Assembly (NCBI RefSeq): GCF_000376565.1
Contig: NZ_BARG01000087.1
Location: 35,580 to 99,579, forward strand
Source of the DNA: Streptomyces hokutonensis
GTDB lineage: Bacteria; Actinomycetota; Actinomycetes; Streptomycetales; Streptomycetaceae
DNA length: 64,000 nt
Reading direction: 5' to 3'
Each line of letters starts with the position of its first letter. The stretch's first letter is position 1. Shown here one piece after another: positions 42,082 to 50,020 of the stretch. Made by a program: the position numbers and the translations under genes. The notes under the pieces were generated by a model. That model had not been told where the DNA came from. It saw nothing but the letters and a program-made list of their open reading frames with translations, and did not search any database.

Positions 42082-43146
42082 ATGAACGGAGCGACGACAA
42101 CAGGGGCAGACGGTCTGCGGTCCGCACCGCGACAGGACCAGGCCCAGCCCAGATCAAAGCTGTTCCTCAAGACGCTGTTCGCGATCTTAGCGGGAGGCGT
42201 CGCCTTCTTCGTGACCAACGTCCTGAACGAGGACAACGGCGCCCTGTGGCAGTGGACGATGTCCATCGTCCTCGGCTGCGCGACGCTGATCGTGCAACTG
42301 CTGGTGGACTTCGGTGAACGGCTGGAGGCCGTCCAGGAGAGCCAGAAGCGGCGCATCCGGGACATGAAGGACAGCCTGACCAGCCATCACGCGGAGATGC
42401 GGGCGGCGGTCGACGAGAGCTTCGCCAAGATCAACGCCGCGACGGAGCTGTACAGCAAGGTCGACGGCTCGGTGCTGCGCTCCGACGAGGTGACCCGGCT
42501 GGTGCTGGGCTACACAAAAGTGGGCGAGCAGGGGGCGGACATCGTGAAGGCCTTCGCCGAGGAGGAGTTGGGCCGGCTCGCCCTCCTCATGGAGAACCTC
42601 GGCAACGGCACGGCGGACTGCCCCGGCGAGAACCACGAGTGGCTGATCGACCTCACCAAGTGCGTCAAGCGGACGCTCTACGCCACCAGTACGTCCGTGG
42701 ACCGCGACTTCTGGTCGAGCGAGCCCGCGCGGCGCTATCTCGTCGCCCAGGAGACGGCGATCAAGACACGGCGGGTGGAGATCCGGCGGGTGTTCCTCGT
42801 CGACGACGAGGCGGAGGTCACCGGCAGCCTCAGCCAACTCTGCGAGAGGCACCGCAAGTTCGGGATCGACGCGCGTATCGCGGTCCGGTCCCAGCTGGAG
42901 CCGACCGCCCAGATGAACTCGCTGAACGACTTCATCGTCTTCGACGGCGAACTCTGCTACGAGACCGAGCCCGACATCCGCGTCATGCCGGCCAAGACGA
43001 CCCTGAAGCTGACCCACGAACACGTGGCGGAACGCGTCAACCGCTTCAACGTCCTGTGGGAGGCGACGGAACCACAACGAAACCCGGAGCCGGACGAGGC
43101 GAGAGCGGTCACCCATCCCGCCGGCCAACGACAACAACAACCGTGA
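42082..43146 (+). CDS. Two-helix membrane protein with coiled coil, TTA codon
   Basis: 354-residue protein 42 nt after the SCO2521-type gene, with a strong ribosome site (GGGGGAGG). Two transmembrane helices (about 28-48 and 57-77) are followed by a charged amphipathic helix likely to form a coiled coil (about 78-125). A C-terminal alpha/beta domain contains RRVEIRRVFLVDDEAEVT and GIDARIAVRSQL, a pattern seen in some phospholipase-D-like or sensor domains; no HKD motif is present. Codon 36, in the first helix, is TTA (42187-42189). Possible membrane effector or anchor of the upstream complex. Confidence 0.75.
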   Translation: MNGATTTGADGLRSAPRQDQAQPRSKLFLKTLFAILAGGVAFFVTNVLNEDNGALWQWTMSIVLGCATLIVQLLVDFGERLEAVQESQKRRIRDMKDSLTSHHAEMRAAVDESFAKINAATELYSKVDGSVLRSDEVTRLVLGYTKVGEQGADIVKAFAEEELGRLALLMENLGNGTADCPGENHEWLIDLTKCVKRTLYATSTSVDRDFWSSEPARRYLVAQETAIKTRRVEIRRVFLVDDEAEVTGSLSQLCERHRKFGIDARIAVRSQLEPTAQMNSLNDFIVFDGELCYETEPDIRVMPAKTTLKLTHEHVAERVNRFNVLWEATEPQRNPEPDEARAVTHPAGQRQQQP

Positions 43147-43212
43147 CGTGATGAGCCCGTCGGCCTCGGGCCCGACGGGCGCAGTCGACCGTGGTCGTAC
43201 GCCTCCGGGCGC

Positions 43213-43455
43213 ATGACCACGCCCGCCCACGCCCTACGGCTGGGCGCTCATCGTGTCGGGCAGCGTCCTCGCGCTGTCCGGCTGCCTGCTGCTGCGCCCG
43301 CGCCCGCTGTCCGGGTTCGGTCTGCTCCTAGCGGGCACGTACGCCGTGACGCCGGGGCTGAACGGGCTGACCCTGGGCCTGTTCCACGGCGGCACCGCGT
43401 CCCGGGCGGCTTCCGGGTCGCGGTGCCGCCTTCCGGCACCGGCGACGGTGGCCCG
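43213..43455 (+). pseudogene. Relic of a sensor kinase
   Basis: One frame reads ALIVSGSVLALSGCLLLRPR followed by GFGLLLAGTYAVTPGLNGL, membrane helices like the N-terminus of a NarL-type kinase. Another frame ends GGFRVAVPPSG, the usual end of the kinase ATPase domain, just before the response-regulator relic. Everything between is missing. The preceding bases 43147-43212 hold no gene. Confidence 0.5.
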
Positions 43456-43944
43456 GTGAGCGGCCCCGTCCGCGTGCTCCTCGCCGACGACCGGCAGCTC
43501 ATCCGTACGGCGGTGCGGCTGACGGCGGAACTCGCCCCGGACGTCGTGGTGATGGACATCTGCATACCCGGGGTGGACGGCATCGAGGCCACGCGCGGCA
43601 TCACCACGGATCCGTCGGGGAGTTCGGCGTCGGCCCGGGTCCTCGTCATCACCACCTTCGACGACGACGATCACGTCTACGGCGCGCTGCGCGCCGGCGC
43701 GTCCGGGTTCCTGGTCAAGGGCATGGCCCTGGACGACATCATCGGCGCGGTACGGGTGGTGGCCGCCGGGGACGCCCTGATCGCCCCGGGCGTGGCCCGG
43801 CGCCGCCTCGGGCACTTCGCCGCGTCCCGCCCCGAACGGGCCCGCGCCCGCCGCGAGTTGAGGGCATCGCGGACCGGGAACACCCATGACCGGGTCCAGG
43901 TGGTGATCCTCGCCCATGAGGCGGGACTTGTGTCCGTCGGTTAG
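43456..43944 (+). pseudogene. Relic of a NarL/LuxR response regulator
   Basis: Starts VRVLLADDRQLIRTAVRL, then jumps straight to AELAPDVVVMDICIPGVDG, missing about 25 residues of the receiver domain. After FLVKGMALDDIIGAVRVVAAG it keeps only the very end of the LuxR HTH (RVQVVILAHEAGLV). The frame stays open, so a 162-residue protein could be made, but it lacks a complete receiver and any DNA-recognition helix. Two internal deletions are the simplest explanation. Confidence 0.7.
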
Positions 43945-43966
43945 CCGGCGCCCTTCCGCTCGAACA

Positions 43967-43982
43967 GTTGGCCTTGGCCAAC
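43967..43982. promoter_or_regulatory. 16-bp palindrome
   Basis: GTTGGCC-TT-GGCCAAC, perfect 7-bp arms, 22 bp after the response-regulator relic in a 249-bp gene-free interval before the small gene at 44194. Could be an operator or a terminator stem; too short of context to decide. Confidence 0.35.
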
Positions 43983-44193
43983 GCCCTTTGTGCGCACCGG
44001 ACTTGTGGCCGTCGTGCGGTCGACAGACTCCTGCTGAGTGTAGGCGGAGCGGGGTGCCCCGGAGAGGAGAAGCGTGAAACCCGGAAGGGGAGGGGAGCCA
44101 GGTGTGGGCACACTGCTCGGAGGCGGAGGACACCTTGAGGGAATCGTGGTCGGTGCCGTTGGTCGCCGGAGTTGTTCGGGTGCGAGGAGTGCG

Positions 44194-44409
44194 ATGAAGC
44201 CGACTGTCGGATCGGTCGCCGTGGACACCCGGACCGGGAGAGTGGGCATCGTCATGGGGCACGAGGGACCCTACGTCCAGCTGCGGCCGTACGGCGGCGG
44301 ACGGGAGTGGGACGCCGAACCGGCCGCCGTGCGCGACGCGACCCCGGCCGAGCGGCTGAGCGCGGCGACCGCCTACGCGAACGCCCGCAGCCGGGGCGAG
44401 GTGCCTTGA
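44194..44409 (+). CDS. Small conserved Streptomyces protein, 71 aa
   Basis: 71-residue protein MKPTVGSVAVDTRTGRVG.. with GPYVQLRPYGGGREWD and the end ANARSRGEVP, a pattern common in small Streptomyces proteins. GAGGAG precedes ATG 44194. SH3-like beta pattern; no known function. It lies just upstream of the recO region. Confidence 0.7.
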   Translation: MKPTVGSVAVDTRTGRVGIVMGHEGPYVQLRPYGGGREWDAEPAAVRDATPAERLSAATAYANARSRGEVP

Positions 44410-44453
44410 GGCGCCGGTGCCCGGGAACGTCGTAGGGCCACCGGGCCGTAGGG

Positions 44454-44466
44454 GACAATGGGCCCC
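44454..44466 (+). promoter_or_regulatory. -10 element in front of the duplicated recO start
   Basis: GACAAT at 44454-44459 ends 7 nt before the ATG at 44467, identical in layout to the era promoter. The transcript for recO therefore probably begins at the first, duplicated start codon. Confidence 0.5.
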
Positions 44467-44598
44467 ATGAGTCTGTTCCGCGACGACGGCATCGTGCTGC
44501 GCACCCAGAAGCTGGGTGAGGCGGACCGGATCATGCCGCGGTCTCCCGGGGGACGACCCCCGTACCCCCAGCAGAAAACCCGCGAGGGTGCCCGATGA
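44467..44598 (+). CDS. 43-aa ORF starting with a copy of the RecO N-terminus
   Basis: Codons 1-23 (MSLFRDDGIVLRTQKLGEAD then RIM) repeat the start of RecO, followed by 20 unrelated residues (PRSPGGRPPYPQQKTREGAR) encoded by an inserted hairpin sequence. The stop TGA overlaps the recO ATG (ATGA at 44595-44598). If transcription is leaderless at 44467, this ORF is translated first and recO may depend on coupling. The two copies differ at about eight positions, mostly silent. It may be a non-functional duplication scar, or a regulatory leader. Confidence 0.6.
   Translation: MSLFRDDGIVLRTQKLGEADRIMPRSPGGRPPYPQQKTREGAR
44536..44594 (+). repeat. 59-bp insert with hairpin between the recO start copies
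   Basis: Contains CGGGGG-ACGA-CCCCCG (44547-44562), and its right end provides GAGGG 6 nt before the recO ATG. It looks like a small repetitive element of the type found between Streptomyces genes. Together with the duplicated 69 bp it separates promoter and recO. Confidence 0.5.
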
Positions 44599-45344
44599 GT
44601 CTCTTCCGGGACGACGGCGTTGTCCTGCGCACCCAGAAACTCGGTGAGGCGGACCGGATCATCACGCTGCTCACGCGGGGGCACGGGCGGGTGCGTGCGG
44701 TGGCGCGCGGGGTGCGGCGGACCAAGTCGAAGTTCGGGGCCAGGCTGGAGCCCTTCTCGCATGTGGACGTGCAGTTCTTCGCGCGGGGGAGCGAACTCGT
44801 CGGCCGCGGACTGCCGTTGTGCACCCAGAGTGAGACCATCGCTCCGTACGGTGGCGGGATCGTGAGCGACTACGCCCGGTACACTGCCGGTACGGCCATG
44901 CTGGAGACCGCCGAGCGGTTCACCGACCACGAGGGCGAGCCCGCCGTACAGCAGTATCTGCTGCTGGTGGGCGGGTTGCGGACGCTGGCCGGCGGGGAGC
45001 ACGCGCCGCATCTGATTCTCGACGCGTTCCTGCTGCGGTCGCTCGCCGTCAACGGGTACGCCCCGAGCTTCGGGGACTGTGCCAAGTGCGGGATGGCCGG
45101 ACCCAACCGGTTCTTCTCCGTGGCGTCCGGCGGAGTCGTCTGCGCGGACTGCCGGGTGGCCGGGAGCGTCGTACCCTCACCGCAGGCCCTCGAACTGCTC
45201 GGTGCGCTGCTCACGGGAGACTGGGAGACTGCGGACGCGTGCGAGGCGCGCCATGTGCGGGAGGGGAGCGGGCTGGTGTCCGCCTATCTGCACTGGCATC
45301 TGGAACGCGGGCTGCGCTCACTGCGGTACGTGGAAAAGTCGTAG
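44595..45344 (+). CDS. recO: DNA repair protein RecO
   Basis: 249-residue RecO. The N-terminal OB fold begins MSLFRDDGVVLRTQKLGEAD with the basic loop GVRRTKSKFGARLEPF. A C-terminal helical domain carries the zinc site CAKCG..CADC. It acts with RecF/RecR in loading RecA at gaps. Full length is intact; the ATG at 44595 overlaps the upstream 43-codon ORF stop and has GAGGG 6 nt upstream. uppS follows 30 nt later. Confidence 0.95.
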   Translation: MSLFRDDGVVLRTQKLGEADRIITLLTRGHGRVRAVARGVRRTKSKFGARLEPFSHVDVQFFARGSELVGRGLPLCTQSETIAPYGGGIVSDYARYTAGTAMLETAERFTDHEGEPAVQQYLLLVGGLRTLAGGEHAPHLILDAFLLRSLAVNGYAPSFGDCAKCGMAGPNRFFSVASGGVVCADCRVAGSVVPSPQALELLGALLTGDWETADACEARHVREGSGLVSAYLHWHLERGLRSLRYVEKS

Positions 45345-45374
45345 CAGGTCACAGAAAGAGGAGACGAGAAGCAC

Positions 45375-46226
45375 ATGGCCGTACGCGGGATCCTGGGGCG
45401 CCAGCGGCGCGAGTACAAGGCGCCGGAGCCGCACCCGTCCGGGGCCCGTGCGCCGAAGCTGCCCGGCGAGCTGATCCCGAAGCACGTGGCGATCGTCATG
45501 GACGGGAACGGGCGGTGGGCGAAGCAGCGCGGGCTGCCGCGCACGGAGGGCCACAAGGTCGGCGCCGAGCGGGTGTTGGACGTGCTGCAGGGCGGCGTCG
45601 AGATGGGCGTCGGCGCGATCTCGCTGTACGCCTTCTCCACCGAGAACTGGAAGCGCTCGCCCGACGAGGTGCGCTTCCTGATGAACTTCAACCGCGACTT
45701 CATCCGCAAGACCCGCGACACCCTCGACGAACTCGGCATCCGGGTGCGGTGGGTGGGCCGGATGCCCAAGCTGTGGCGGTCGGTCGCCAAGGAGCTCCAG
45801 ATCGCCCAGGAGCAGACCAAGAACAACGACGCGCTCACGCTGTACTTCTGCATGAACTACGGCGGCCAGGCCGAAATCGGCGACGCGGCACGGGCGTTGG
45901 CGGAGGACGTGAAGGCCGGCAGGCTCGACCCGTCGAAGGTCAACGAGAAGACCCTCGCGAAGTACCTGTACTACCCGGACATGCCGGACGTGGACCTGTT
46001 CCTGCGCCCCAGCGGTGAGCAGCGCACCTCCAACTTCCTTCTCTGGCAGAGCGCTTACGCCGAGCTGGTCTTCCAGGACGTGCTCTGGCCGGACTTCGAC
46101 CGCCGCGACCTGTGGCGCGCCTGCGTCGAATTCGCCCAGCGGGACCGGCGGTTCGGCGGCGCGGTACCGAACGAGAAGCTCCTCGCGATGGAGGCGGACA
46201 TGCGGGGGCGGCCCGAGGAGGGCTGA
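45375..46226 (+). CDS. uppS: Isoprenyl transferase (undecaprenyl diphosphate synthase type)
   Basis: 283-residue cis-prenyltransferase. The catalytic Asp is in HVAIVMDGNGRWAKQRG, followed by FSTENWKRS and the C-terminal diphosphate-binding RPSGEQRTSNFLLWQ. It makes the long-chain isoprenoid lipid carrier for cell wall synthesis at the membrane surface. The ~40-residue N-terminal extension is normal in actinobacteria. Located after recO as usual in Streptomyces. Confidence 0.95.
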   Translation: MAVRGILGRQRREYKAPEPHPSGARAPKLPGELIPKHVAIVMDGNGRWAKQRGLPRTEGHKVGAERVLDVLQGGVEMGVGAISLYAFSTENWKRSPDEVRFLMNFNRDFIRKTRDTLDELGIRVRWVGRMPKLWRSVAKELQIAQEQTKNNDALTLYFCMNYGGQAEIGDAARALAEDVKAGRLDPSKVNEKTLAKYLYYPDMPDVDLFLRPSGEQRTSNFLLWQSAYAELVFQDVLWPDFDRRDLWRACVEFAQRDRRFGGAVPNEKLLAMEADMRGRPEEG

Positions 46227-46250
46227 CCCCGGCGGCTAACATCCCGCCTC

Positions 46251-46784
46251 ATGGACATGGGGCGGGATGACGTGACGGGGCGAGTGGTCGAGCTGGAGTA
46301 CCGGCCGGTCGCCAAGGACTTCGTGTCGGCGCTGAGAGCGCGCAGACGGGTCAGCCGGGCGATGCGAAGACAGGTGTGGCTGCTCGGCCTCGCGGCCTGT
46401 TGCTGCGTCTTCGTGGTCGCGAGCGATCTGGCAGACGGTGAGATGCCGCCGTTTCCCATGCTCATCGGTATGTGCGTCTTCGCGTTTCTGCTGGTGCTCC
46501 AGCCCTGGCTCGTGGGCCACCAGTTCCAGCGCCTCGCGGAGCGGCGGGGCGTGATCCGGGTGACCGTGACGGACGCCGGGGTGACGGTGGCCACCGACGA
46601 CTCGTCCACCTCGCTCCAGTGGTCCGTGCAGCCCCGCTACCGGGAAACGGCGGAAGGCTTCTACATGTTCAGCCCCGAGAAGAACGCCGCCAACTTCACG
46701 GTGCTGCCCAAGCGCGGCCTGCGGGACCCCGCCGACGCCGACCGGCTGCGGGCGATCCTCGACGCCCACCTCAGCCGGGTCTAG
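46251..46784 (+). CDS. YcxB-like membrane protein
   Basis: 177-residue protein with a short N-terminal strand region, two transmembrane helices (VWLLGLAACCCVFVVAS and MLIGMCVFAFLLVLQPW) and a C-terminal YcxB-like beta domain (VTVTDAGVTV..LQWSVQPRYRET). Function unknown. TAACAT lies 8 nt before ATG 46251, so it may have a leaderless start of its own; ATG 46257 is an alternative. It is convergent with zur, 3 nt apart. Confidence 0.75.
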   Translation: MDMGRDDVTGRVVELEYRPVAKDFVSALRARRRVSRAMRRQVWLLGLAACCCVFVVASDLADGEMPPFPMLIGMCVFAFLLVLQPWLVGHQFQRLAERRGVIRVTVTDAGVTVATDDSSTSLQWSVQPRYRETAEGFYMFSPEKNAANFTVLPKRGLRDPADADRLRAILDAHLSRV

Positions 46785-46787
46785 AAC

Positions 46788-47201
46788 CTAACCGGCCGCC
46801 GCGCACTCCGCGCAGGTCCCGAAGATCTCCACCGTGTGTGCCACGTTCACATAGCCGTGTTCCGCAGCGATCGCCTCCGCCCACTTCTCGACGGCCGGGC
46901 CCTCGACCTCGACCGCCTTGCCGCAGACGCGGCAGACGAGGTGGTGGTGGTGGTCGCCGCTGGAGCAGCGGCGGTAGACGGACTCGCCGTCGTCGGTGCG
47001 CAGGACGTCCACCTCGCCGGCGTCGGCGAGGGACTGGAGGGTGCGGTAGACCGTGGTCAGGCCGACCGAGTCGCCTTTGTGCTTGAGCATGTCGTGCAGT
47101 TCCTGGGCGCTGCGGAACTCGTCGACCTCGTTGAGCGCCGCCGACACGGCGGCACGCTGGCGGGTGGATCGTCCCTTTACGGGCGGGCCGGCCGTCGTCA
47201 C
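46788..47201 (-). CDS. zur: Zinc uptake regulator Zur (Fur family)
   Basis: 137-residue Fur-family repressor. The winged HTH has FRSAQELHDMLKHKGDSVGLTTVYRTLQ, the metal-binding region SSGDHHHHLVCRVCGKAVEV, and a second CxxC (CAEC) near the C-terminus for the structural zinc. With zinc bound it represses znuACB and related genes. GTG 47201 has GAGGAGG 5 nt upstream. It is the distal gene of the znuA-znuC-znuB-zur block. Confidence 0.93.
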   Translation of the reverse strand: MTTAGPPVKGRSTRQRAAVSAALNEVDEFRSAQELHDMLKHKGDSVGLTTVYRTLQSLADAGEVDVLRTDDGESVYRRCSSGDHHHHLVCRVCGKAVEVEGPAVEKWAEAIAAEHGYVNVAHTVEIFGTCAECAAAG

Positions 47202-47260
47202 CGTTGCCTCCTCACATCTGCACTTTGCCGGGCCATTGTGCCAGCCCAGGCTGTGCTTGG

Positions 47261-48163
47261 TCAGACGCCGACCTCGTCGGCGGCCCCCCGGGTGGCTGGA
47301 ATCACGCATTCCACCGGGTCCCCGGCGGGCCGCGCGGCGGCCGCCGCCCGGGCCCGGCGACGGGCGAGCGGAGTCGCGAGGGCGGTGAGCGCGATGAACG
47401 CGCCGATGGTCAGGAGCACGATCGTCGCGCCGGGCGGGACGTTCTGGTAGTACGAGGTGACCGTGCCGCCGATGGTCACGCTCACACCGATCGCCACCGC
47501 GATCACGAAGGTCGCGGTGAAGCTCCGGCTCAGCTGCTGGGCGGCGGCCACCGGGACCACCATCAGCGCCGACACCAGCAGCAGCCCGACGACCCGCATC
47601 GCGACGGTCACCGTGACGGCCGCCGTGACCGCCGTCAGCAGGTTCAGCGCGCGCACCGGCAGCCCGGTGACCCGCGCGAACTCCTCGTCCTGGCTGACCG
47701 CGAACAACTGCCTGCGCAGCCCCAGCGTGACCACCACCACGAAGGCCGCGAGCAGACAGATCGCCGTCACGTCGGACTGCGAGACCGTCGACAGGGATCC
47801 GAAGAGGTACGACGTGAGGTTCGCGTTGGAGCCCGTGGGCGCGAGGTTGATGAACATCACGCCGCCGGCCATACCGCCGTAGAAGAGCATCGCGAGGGCG
47901 ATGTCGCCGCGGGTCTTGCCGTACCAGCGGATCAGTTCCATGAGGATCGCGCCGAGGACGGAGACTCCGGTGGCCATCCAGACGGGGGAGGTGTTCAGGA
48001 GGAAGCCGAGGCCCACGCCCGTCATGGCGACGTGGCCGATGCCGTCGCCCATGAGGGCCTGGCGGCGCATGACGAGGTAGATGCCGACGGCGGGGGCGGT
48101 GATGCCGACCAGGACGGCGGCGAGCAGGGCCCGCTGCATGAAGGCGTAGTTCAGGAAGTCCAT
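47261..48163 (-). CDS. znuB: Zinc ABC transporter permease ZnuB
   Basis: 300-residue ABC-3 type permease with eight to nine helices (MRRQALMGDGIGHVAMTGVGLGF is the family's conserved region). Its ATG shares a base with the znuC stop (TGATG), so it is cotranslated. Imports zinc with ZnuA and ZnuC. Confidence 0.93.
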   Translation of the reverse strand: MDFLNYAFMQRALLAAVLVGITAPAVGIYLVMRRQALMGDGIGHVAMTGVGLGFLLNTSPVWMATGVSVLGAILMELIRWYGKTRGDIALAMLFYGGMAGGVMFINLAPTGSNANLTSYLFGSLSTVSQSDVTAICLLAAFVVVVTLGLRRQLFAVSQDEEFARVTGLPVRALNLLTAVTAAVTVTVAMRVVGLLLVSALMVVPVAAAQQLSRSFTATFVIAVAIGVSVTIGGTVTSYYQNVPPGATIVLLTIGAFIALTALATPLARRRARAAAAARPAGDPVECVIPATRGAADEVGV

Positions 48164-48936
48164 CAGCTCAGCAGTCCTGTGTGAAGCGGCTCGTGCGGGT
48201 GTACGTGGTCGTGGCCGGGCAGCGCGTGCTGGCCCAGGGCGCGCGGCGGCGGGCCGTCGTGCTGGACGCAGCCGTCGCGCAGGACGACCGCGCGGTCGAT
48301 CAGGGGCTCCAGCGGGCCGAGTTCGTGCAGGACGAGCAACACCGTTGTGCCCTCGGCGACTTGGCGGGACAGGGTGTCCGCGAGGACCTGCTGGCTGGCC
48401 AGGTCGACGCCGGCCATCGGCTCGTCCATGATCAGCAGTTCGGGTTCGGCGGCGAGCGCGCGGGCGATCAGCACCCGCTGGTGCTGGCCGCCGGACAGCG
48501 CGTTGACCGAGTCCTTGGCGCGGTCCGCCATGCCGACCAGCTCCAGGGCGTGCCGTACGGCCGCGTGGTCCGCCTTGCGCAGCAGGCCGAAGCGGGTGCG
48601 GGAGAGGCGGCCGGAGGTGACGATCTCGGTCACCGTGGCGGGCACTCCGCCGGCGGCCGTGGTGCGCTGCGGTACGTATCCCACGCGCCGCCAGTCCCGG
48701 AAGCGGGCCCGGTCGGTGCCGAAGAGCTCGATCTCGCCCTCGCTGACCGGGACTTGGCCGATGATCGTGCGGATCGCGGTCGACTTGCCGGAGCCGTTGG
48801 CGCCGAGCAGCGCGACGACCTCACCGCGGTGCACGGTGAGGTCGATGCCGCGCAGGACGGGGCGCGAGCCCAGCTCGGCGCGGACTCCGCGCAGCGATAT
48901 GACGGGCTCGCCCATGACGTCCTCCGTAACGGTCAC
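48163..48936 (-). CDS. znuC: Zinc ABC transporter ATPase ZnuC
   Basis: 257-residue ATPase with Walker A GANGSGKS, signature ALSGGQHQR and Walker B LLIMDEPMAGVD. The His-rich tail (GQHALPGHDHVHPHEPLH) suggests zinc binding. GTG 48936 overlaps the znuA stop (GTGA). Confidence 0.93.
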   Translation of the reverse strand: MTVTEDVMGEPVISLRGVRAELGSRPVLRGIDLTVHRGEVVALLGANGSGKSTAIRTIIGQVPVSEGEIELFGTDRARFRDWRRVGYVPQRTTAAGGVPATVTEIVTSGRLSRTRFGLLRKADHAAVRHALELVGMADRAKDSVNALSGGQHQRVLIARALAAEPELLIMDEPMAGVDLASQQVLADTLSRQVAEGTTVLLVLHELGPLEPLIDRAVVLRDGCVQHDGPPPRALGQHALPGHDHVHPHEPLHTGLLS

Positions 48937-49889
48937 TTGGTTCCCAGCGCGGTCTGCAGCGCCTTGAGGTTGGCCCGCTGGACCGAGAAGTAGTCCGTGC
49001 CGCGGGACTTCTTCGTGATGCCCTCGATGGGGTCGAGGACGTCGGTCCTGAGGCTCGCGTCGGCGGCGATGGTCTTCGCGGTCTTGTCGCTGACGAGCGT
49101 CTCGTAGAACACGGTGGTGACGCCGTCGGCCTCGGCCATCTTCTCAAGGTCCTTCACGCGCTCGGCACTGGGCTCCGACTCGGGGTCGAGGCCGTTGATG
49201 GCCTCCTCGGTGAGGCCGTAGCGCTCGGCGAGGTAGCCGAAGGCGGCGTGGGTGGTGATGAACACCTTGGTCTTCGTGTTCGCCAGCCCGGTCTTGAACT
49301 CCGTGTTGAGCGCGTCGAGCTTCTTGACCAGGGCCGCGGTGCGCGTCCGGTAGTCGGCCGCGTTCTTCGGGTCGGCCTTCTCGAAGGTCTTGCCGACACC
49401 CTGGGCGACCTGGGCGTAGCGCACCGGGTCGAGCCAGATGTGCGGGTCGAGGCCGGCCAGTTCCTCGTTCTCGGAGCTGTCGTGGGAGGCCGCGTGGCCG
49501 CCGACCTCGTTGCCGTGCTTCTCCAGCGTGGTCAGGTCCGCGGCGTCGATCTTCGTCTTGATCTCGGACTGGTCGACCGCCTTGTCGACGGCGGGCTGGA
49601 GGTTCTTGAGGTAGAGCACCGCGTCGGACTCCTGGAGCGCGACGATCTGCTGCGCGCTGATCTCCAGGTCGTGCGGCTCCTGGCCGGGCTTGGTGAGGCT
49701 GGTGACGTGGACGTGACTCCCGCCGATCTGCTCGGCGAGGTACTGGAGCGGATAGAACGACGCGACGACGTCGAACTTGTCGGTCTGGGCTGCCGCCGCG
49801 CTGTCGGAGCACGCGGAGAGGGTCCCGAGCCCGAGGGCGGTGGCCGCGGCTATGGCGATCCCGGATATGTGGCGTCGTCGTACGTTCAT
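48933..49889 (-). CDS. znuA: Zinc-binding lipoprotein ZnuA
   Basis: 318-residue cluster A-I metal-binding protein. The lipoprotein signal ends in the lipobox TLSACSD. Metal-ligand regions are GGSHVHVTSL, AGLDPHIWLDP and TTHAAFGYLAERYG. I prefer ATG 49889: a -10-like GAAAAT and a -35 TTGACA place the transcript start at this ATG, and the longer in-frame options (49898, 49904) lie inside the Zur box. First gene of znuACB-zur. Confidence 0.92.
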   Translation of the reverse strand: MNVRRRHISGIAIAAATALGLGTLSACSDSAAAAQTDKFDVVASFYPLQYLAEQIGGSHVHVTSLTKPGQEPHDLEISAQQIVALQESDAVLYLKNLQPAVDKAVDQSEIKTKIDAADLTTLEKHGNEVGGHAASHDSSENEELAGLDPHIWLDPVRYAQVAQGVGKTFEKADPKNAADYRTRTAALVKKLDALNTEFKTGLANTKTKVFITTHAAFGYLAERYGLTEEAINGLDPESEPSAERVKDLEKMAEADGVTTVFYETLVSDKTAKTIAADASLRTDVLDPIEGITKKSRGTDYFSVQRANLKALQTALGTK

Positions 49890-49925
49890 GACAGTCATTT
49901 TCAACTGAGATGGAAACCGTTGTCA
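49889..49925 (-). promoter_or_regulatory. Zur box(es) and promoter of znuA
   Basis: TGACAGTCATTTTCA at 49889-49903 matches the Streptomyces Zur box TGaaaatgatttTCA at about 12 of 15 positions. TGGAAACCGTTGTCA at 49911-49925 is a weaker copy 22 bp away. The -35 TTGACA (49920-49925 on the minus strand) and -10 GAAAAT (49897-49902) lie under these sites, so Zur binding would block RNA polymerase directly. Confidence 0.65.
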
Positions 49926-50020
49926 ACAAGCCGTGGTCAGGGAACCGATTTGATACGAGGGCAGGAGACGCCGGTAACCTAAGTCATTCGCCGCCGTCCA
50001 TTCGTCATGAAGAGAGCATC

